DNA from: an uncultured Methanosarcinales archaeon
GTDB taxonomy: Archaea > Halobacteriota > Methanosarcinia > Methanotrichales > Methanotrichaceae
Direction of reading: 5' to 3'
DNA: 64,000 bases
Assembly: GCA_903871465.1 (NCBI GenBank)
Contig: CAIQHB010000056.1
Span: forward strand, 1-64,000
Shown: positions 62,394 to 64,000 of the stretch, piece by piece
Layout of the letters: each line of letters opens with the position of its first letter
Numbering within the stretch: position 1 is the first letter of the stretch
The notes under the pieces: generated by a model
What the model saw: the letters and a program-made list of their open reading frames with translations, nothing else
Told to the model about the DNA's origin: nothing
Database searches by the model: none
Program-made: the position numbers and the translations under genes

Positions 62394-62516
62394 TTAATTA
62401 TTATGTGATTCGAAGCTCAAATGCATACTTCTACCAGTTAAAATTGCACGAAACTAGTTTAAGAACTTTGTGGTGGGGATTGGAACCACAAGCTTATTCC
62501 TGATGCATAAAAGTTC

Positions 62517-63557
62517 CTACAATACTATAAATCCGTTTGCTGTTCTTACTACGTCCACTTCTTCACCGGGCTCGACTTGCAGATCCCTGGGTCGAGACGC
62601 GAGAGCGGACTTGAAAGTCTCCGGGTCCATAATCTCCAGGACATCATTATCTGTGGTGATGACCATCGCTTTTAGGGCATCTGCTCTATTTCCCAGGATC
62701 TCCACGATCTCTGAGTTTTCTTCGCTCATGCTGGACCTGCGCCCCTCTTGAAGTGAGGTTATTTGCGTTGTCTTTCCATCGAATCCTGACACAAAGGAGA
62801 GCGACCCACGGAAGGATACAATATCTCCTCGCTTCAACCTCGGGAACCTGACCAGCAAGGTCGAACGGAAAACGTCGCGGCCGTCCTTCTTCCCCACGAG
62901 TTTGCATGTTTCCAGGAGTCTGCCGCCGAAGCGCTCCTGGAAGGCTCTGGCCATACGTCTCCCCAGCTGCGTCGAGCCCAGTATGATGTCCAATCCGCCT
63001 TTGACTTCCTTCATCTCCTGGATAAAGGACAACTGGTCGCCTCCATGGTAGCCTGAATCGGCCATGGAATGGGCGACTTTTTTACACTCTTCGATTTCCT
63101 TCAAGGACATTGAGCGGATATTGTTTCCCCGCAGTTGAACAGTAGACTGGAAATATTTGCCGGCCATGCGGCTGCAGCGGTCGCAGGCTACGAGCTTGAT
63201 CCAGACCGGAATTTCATGCTGCTCGCTTATGCTCTGGCCTTTGAAACTGCCTTTGATATCCATTTTGGCCAAATACCTGGTAGCTCCGACTTTTCGGAGG
63301 CTAATCCCGATCTCGGGTCCGGCAAATTCCTTATGAAAACAGAGTGCATCGACGGCTGCAGAAGACGCCAGTTCCTCGATAGGGCGACTTTCCGGTAAAT
63401 GCCACTTTCCTTTTGACTGTCGAGAGCCGCAGACTGAGCAGATGACCACCTCGACCATATCGGGAGTGGTGATGAGCGTTGTCGAATCCAGGGTGCATTG
63501 CCGGCACAGCCCTTCTTCAACGGGCATGCCGCATTTGGGGCAAGAGGCTTGCATCAC
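62517..63557 (-). CDS. nmd3: NMD3-family 60S/50S export or assembly protein
   Basis: The 346-residue protein is an archaeal Nmd3 homologue, an adaptor for large-subunit maturation in eukaryotes with a probable assembly role in archaea. Two zinc-type cysteine pairs start it (CPKCGMPVEEGLCRQC and VICSVCGSRQSKGKW), then KLVACDRCSRMAGKYFQSTV. The middle holds GGLDIILGSTQLGRRMARAF and LVGKKDGRDVFRSTLLVRFP, and the C-terminal region is OB/beta-like. The start ATG overlaps the DUF424 stop (ATGA), so translation is coupled. Confidence 0.92.
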   Translation of the reverse strand: MMQASCPKCGMPVEEGLCRQCTLDSTTLITTPDMVEVVICSVCGSRQSKGKWHLPESRPIEELASSAAVDALCFHKEFAGPEIGISLRKVGATRYLAKMDIKGSFKGQSISEQHEIPVWIKLVACDRCSRMAGKYFQSTVQLRGNNIRSMSLKEIEECKKVAHSMADSGYHGGDQLSFIQEMKEVKGGLDIILGSTQLGRRMARAFQERFGGRLLETCKLVGKKDGRDVFRSTLLVRFPRLKRGDIVSFRGSLSFVSGFDGKTTQITSLQEGRRSSMSEENSEIVEILGNRADALKAMVITTDNDVLEIMDPETFKSALASRPRDLQVEPGEEVDVVRTANGFIVL

Positions 63558-63844
63558 ATTCGCACCATCTGGGCATATAGAATCCCATCAATGGAGAGGA
63601 CATTCTCTCTTTCCACGTAGCCCAATCGGATGGCATGCTCAACGGTTTTGCAGCCGACAAAATTGGCCATGGTTGCCCCTTTAAGGGCCGTCTCGACCTC
63701 CGAACAGGTGGCCAAATCATCTCCAAAGAAGTCCTGGCTGACTTCTATGCACAGATGACCTTCTTTGAATTTCTCTCCCAGAATATCGCTGTCGCAGACG
63801 GCTATCAGGGTATTTCTTCCTTGCTGGTGAGTTCTAAGACACAT
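63554..63844 (-). CDS. DUF424-family protein
   Basis: I start at the Met at 63844 because family members begin like MCLRTHQQGRNTLIAVCDSD and a GAAAGGA element precedes it; an in-frame ATG lies 36 nt upstream. The 96-residue product has GEKFKEGHLCIEVSQDFFGD and CKTVEHAIRLGYVERENVLS, which fits the small archaeal DUF424 family. Members often neighbour translation genes, and its coupling with nmd3 agrees. Function is unknown. Confidence 0.8.
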   Translation of the reverse strand: MCLRTHQQGRNTLIAVCDSDILGEKFKEGHLCIEVSQDFFGDDLATCSEVETALKGATMANFVGCKTVEHAIRLGYVERENVLSIDGILYAQMVRM

Positions 63845-64000
63845 CTCTTTCCTTTCGATCTCTTCTGACATCTCGGACATGGTAATCGCGTTAAATCATT
63901 TCTCTTGCTGTTTCTGTCAGGCTTTTACAACGAAGACCCGCCCCTAAATTAGGTCATCCTGGTATTTAAGGGAGCTTCAGCATTCCCGGCCGCGGCTCGA

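Larger units (their letters stand above)
62107..62516. other. Intergenic region upstream of dnaG
   Basis: This 410-nt gap has no gene. It holds the dnaG promoter (CTTTTATCTAAC-like TATA region about 30 nt before the start), a palindrome at 62198-62212, a GCCCC/GGGGC hairpin at 62373-62393, and another inverted repeat just beyond nmd3 (62462-62515). Confidence 0.45.

Noticed and set aside
62461-62516. tRNA-like fold after nmd3 (AGGAACTTT/AAAGTTCTT arms, GGTTCCAAT loop)
   Set aside because: The enclosed sequence is too short for D and anticodon arms, and the T-loop does not fit well. It is better seen as a 3' hairpin of nmd3.

Overview
The window is chromosomal DNA of a methanogenic archaeon. 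Two genes belong to families known only or mainly from methanogens (methanogenesis marker proteins 14 and 11). The information-processing genes are archaeal: ABCE1/Rli1, archaeal-type AlaS, TruD, Pth2, archaeal DnaG, Nmd3, Nob1 and an EMC6-like protein. Promoters have TATA boxes and many starts look leaderless. A Methanothrix (Methanosaeta)-like member of the Methanosarcinales/Methanotrichales is the best guess; that is inference from gene content. I saw no rRNA, tRNA or CRISPR array.

Layout. 1-1.3 kb: a gene running off the left edge and two decayed transposases. 1.4-3.6 kb: methanogenesis marker 14 followed directly by a PriL-like Fe-S protein. 3.6-11 kb: a secreted protein, a metallophosphoesterase, a methyltransferase, a UPF0175/DUF3368 toxin-antitoxin pair, an FMN reductase and PEP synthase. 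11.1-18.4 kb: two 700-bp non-coding, structure-rich direct repeats flank scpB and a four-gene operon (Lrp regulator, MgtE-N/CBS protein, NRAMP-related transporter, CorA), which reads as a magnesium-handling unit with a palindromic operator at its promoter.

18.5-27.5 kb is an accessory region. It holds two copies and one wreck of a winged-helix/nucleotidyltransferase gene pair (AbiE-like logic), a secreted PDC-type sensor domain, a TPR remnant, a TIR-domain protein of the CAP12/PCTIR type, and an MFS efflux pump between two truncated copies of one gene. 27.6-31.5 kb: a DOMON lipoprotein, a peroxiredoxin, Pgk and a DHH phosphoesterase. 31.6-36 kb is bounded by inverted copies of a ~100-nt 'CGCAGAG' repeat and contains a phosphoribosyltransferase, a RelE pair, a broken DUF433/DUF5615 pair and an AT-rich two-gene membrane/surface cassette.

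36-42.4 kb: alaS, gfcR, nob1, an EMC6-like gene and rli1. 42.6-54.6 kb is rich in exported proteins: a four-module thioredoxin-fold protein, a membrane protein, an unknown secreted protein, an S9 peptidase, an M20 dipeptidase and an alkylsulfatase-like metallo-beta-lactamase protein. 55-63.9 kb: serA with a hairpin terminator, then leftward operons dnaG-pth2-truD-mmp11-IorA-like and DUF424-nmd3.

The strongest candidate for something undescribed is the paired 700-nt element at 11.15-11.84 and 17.66-18.36 kb. Its two copies keep the same length, sequence blocks and potential helices while drifting in sequence, and they share no reading frame. Second is the duplicated winged-helix/nucleotidyltransferase module beside the TIR protein.
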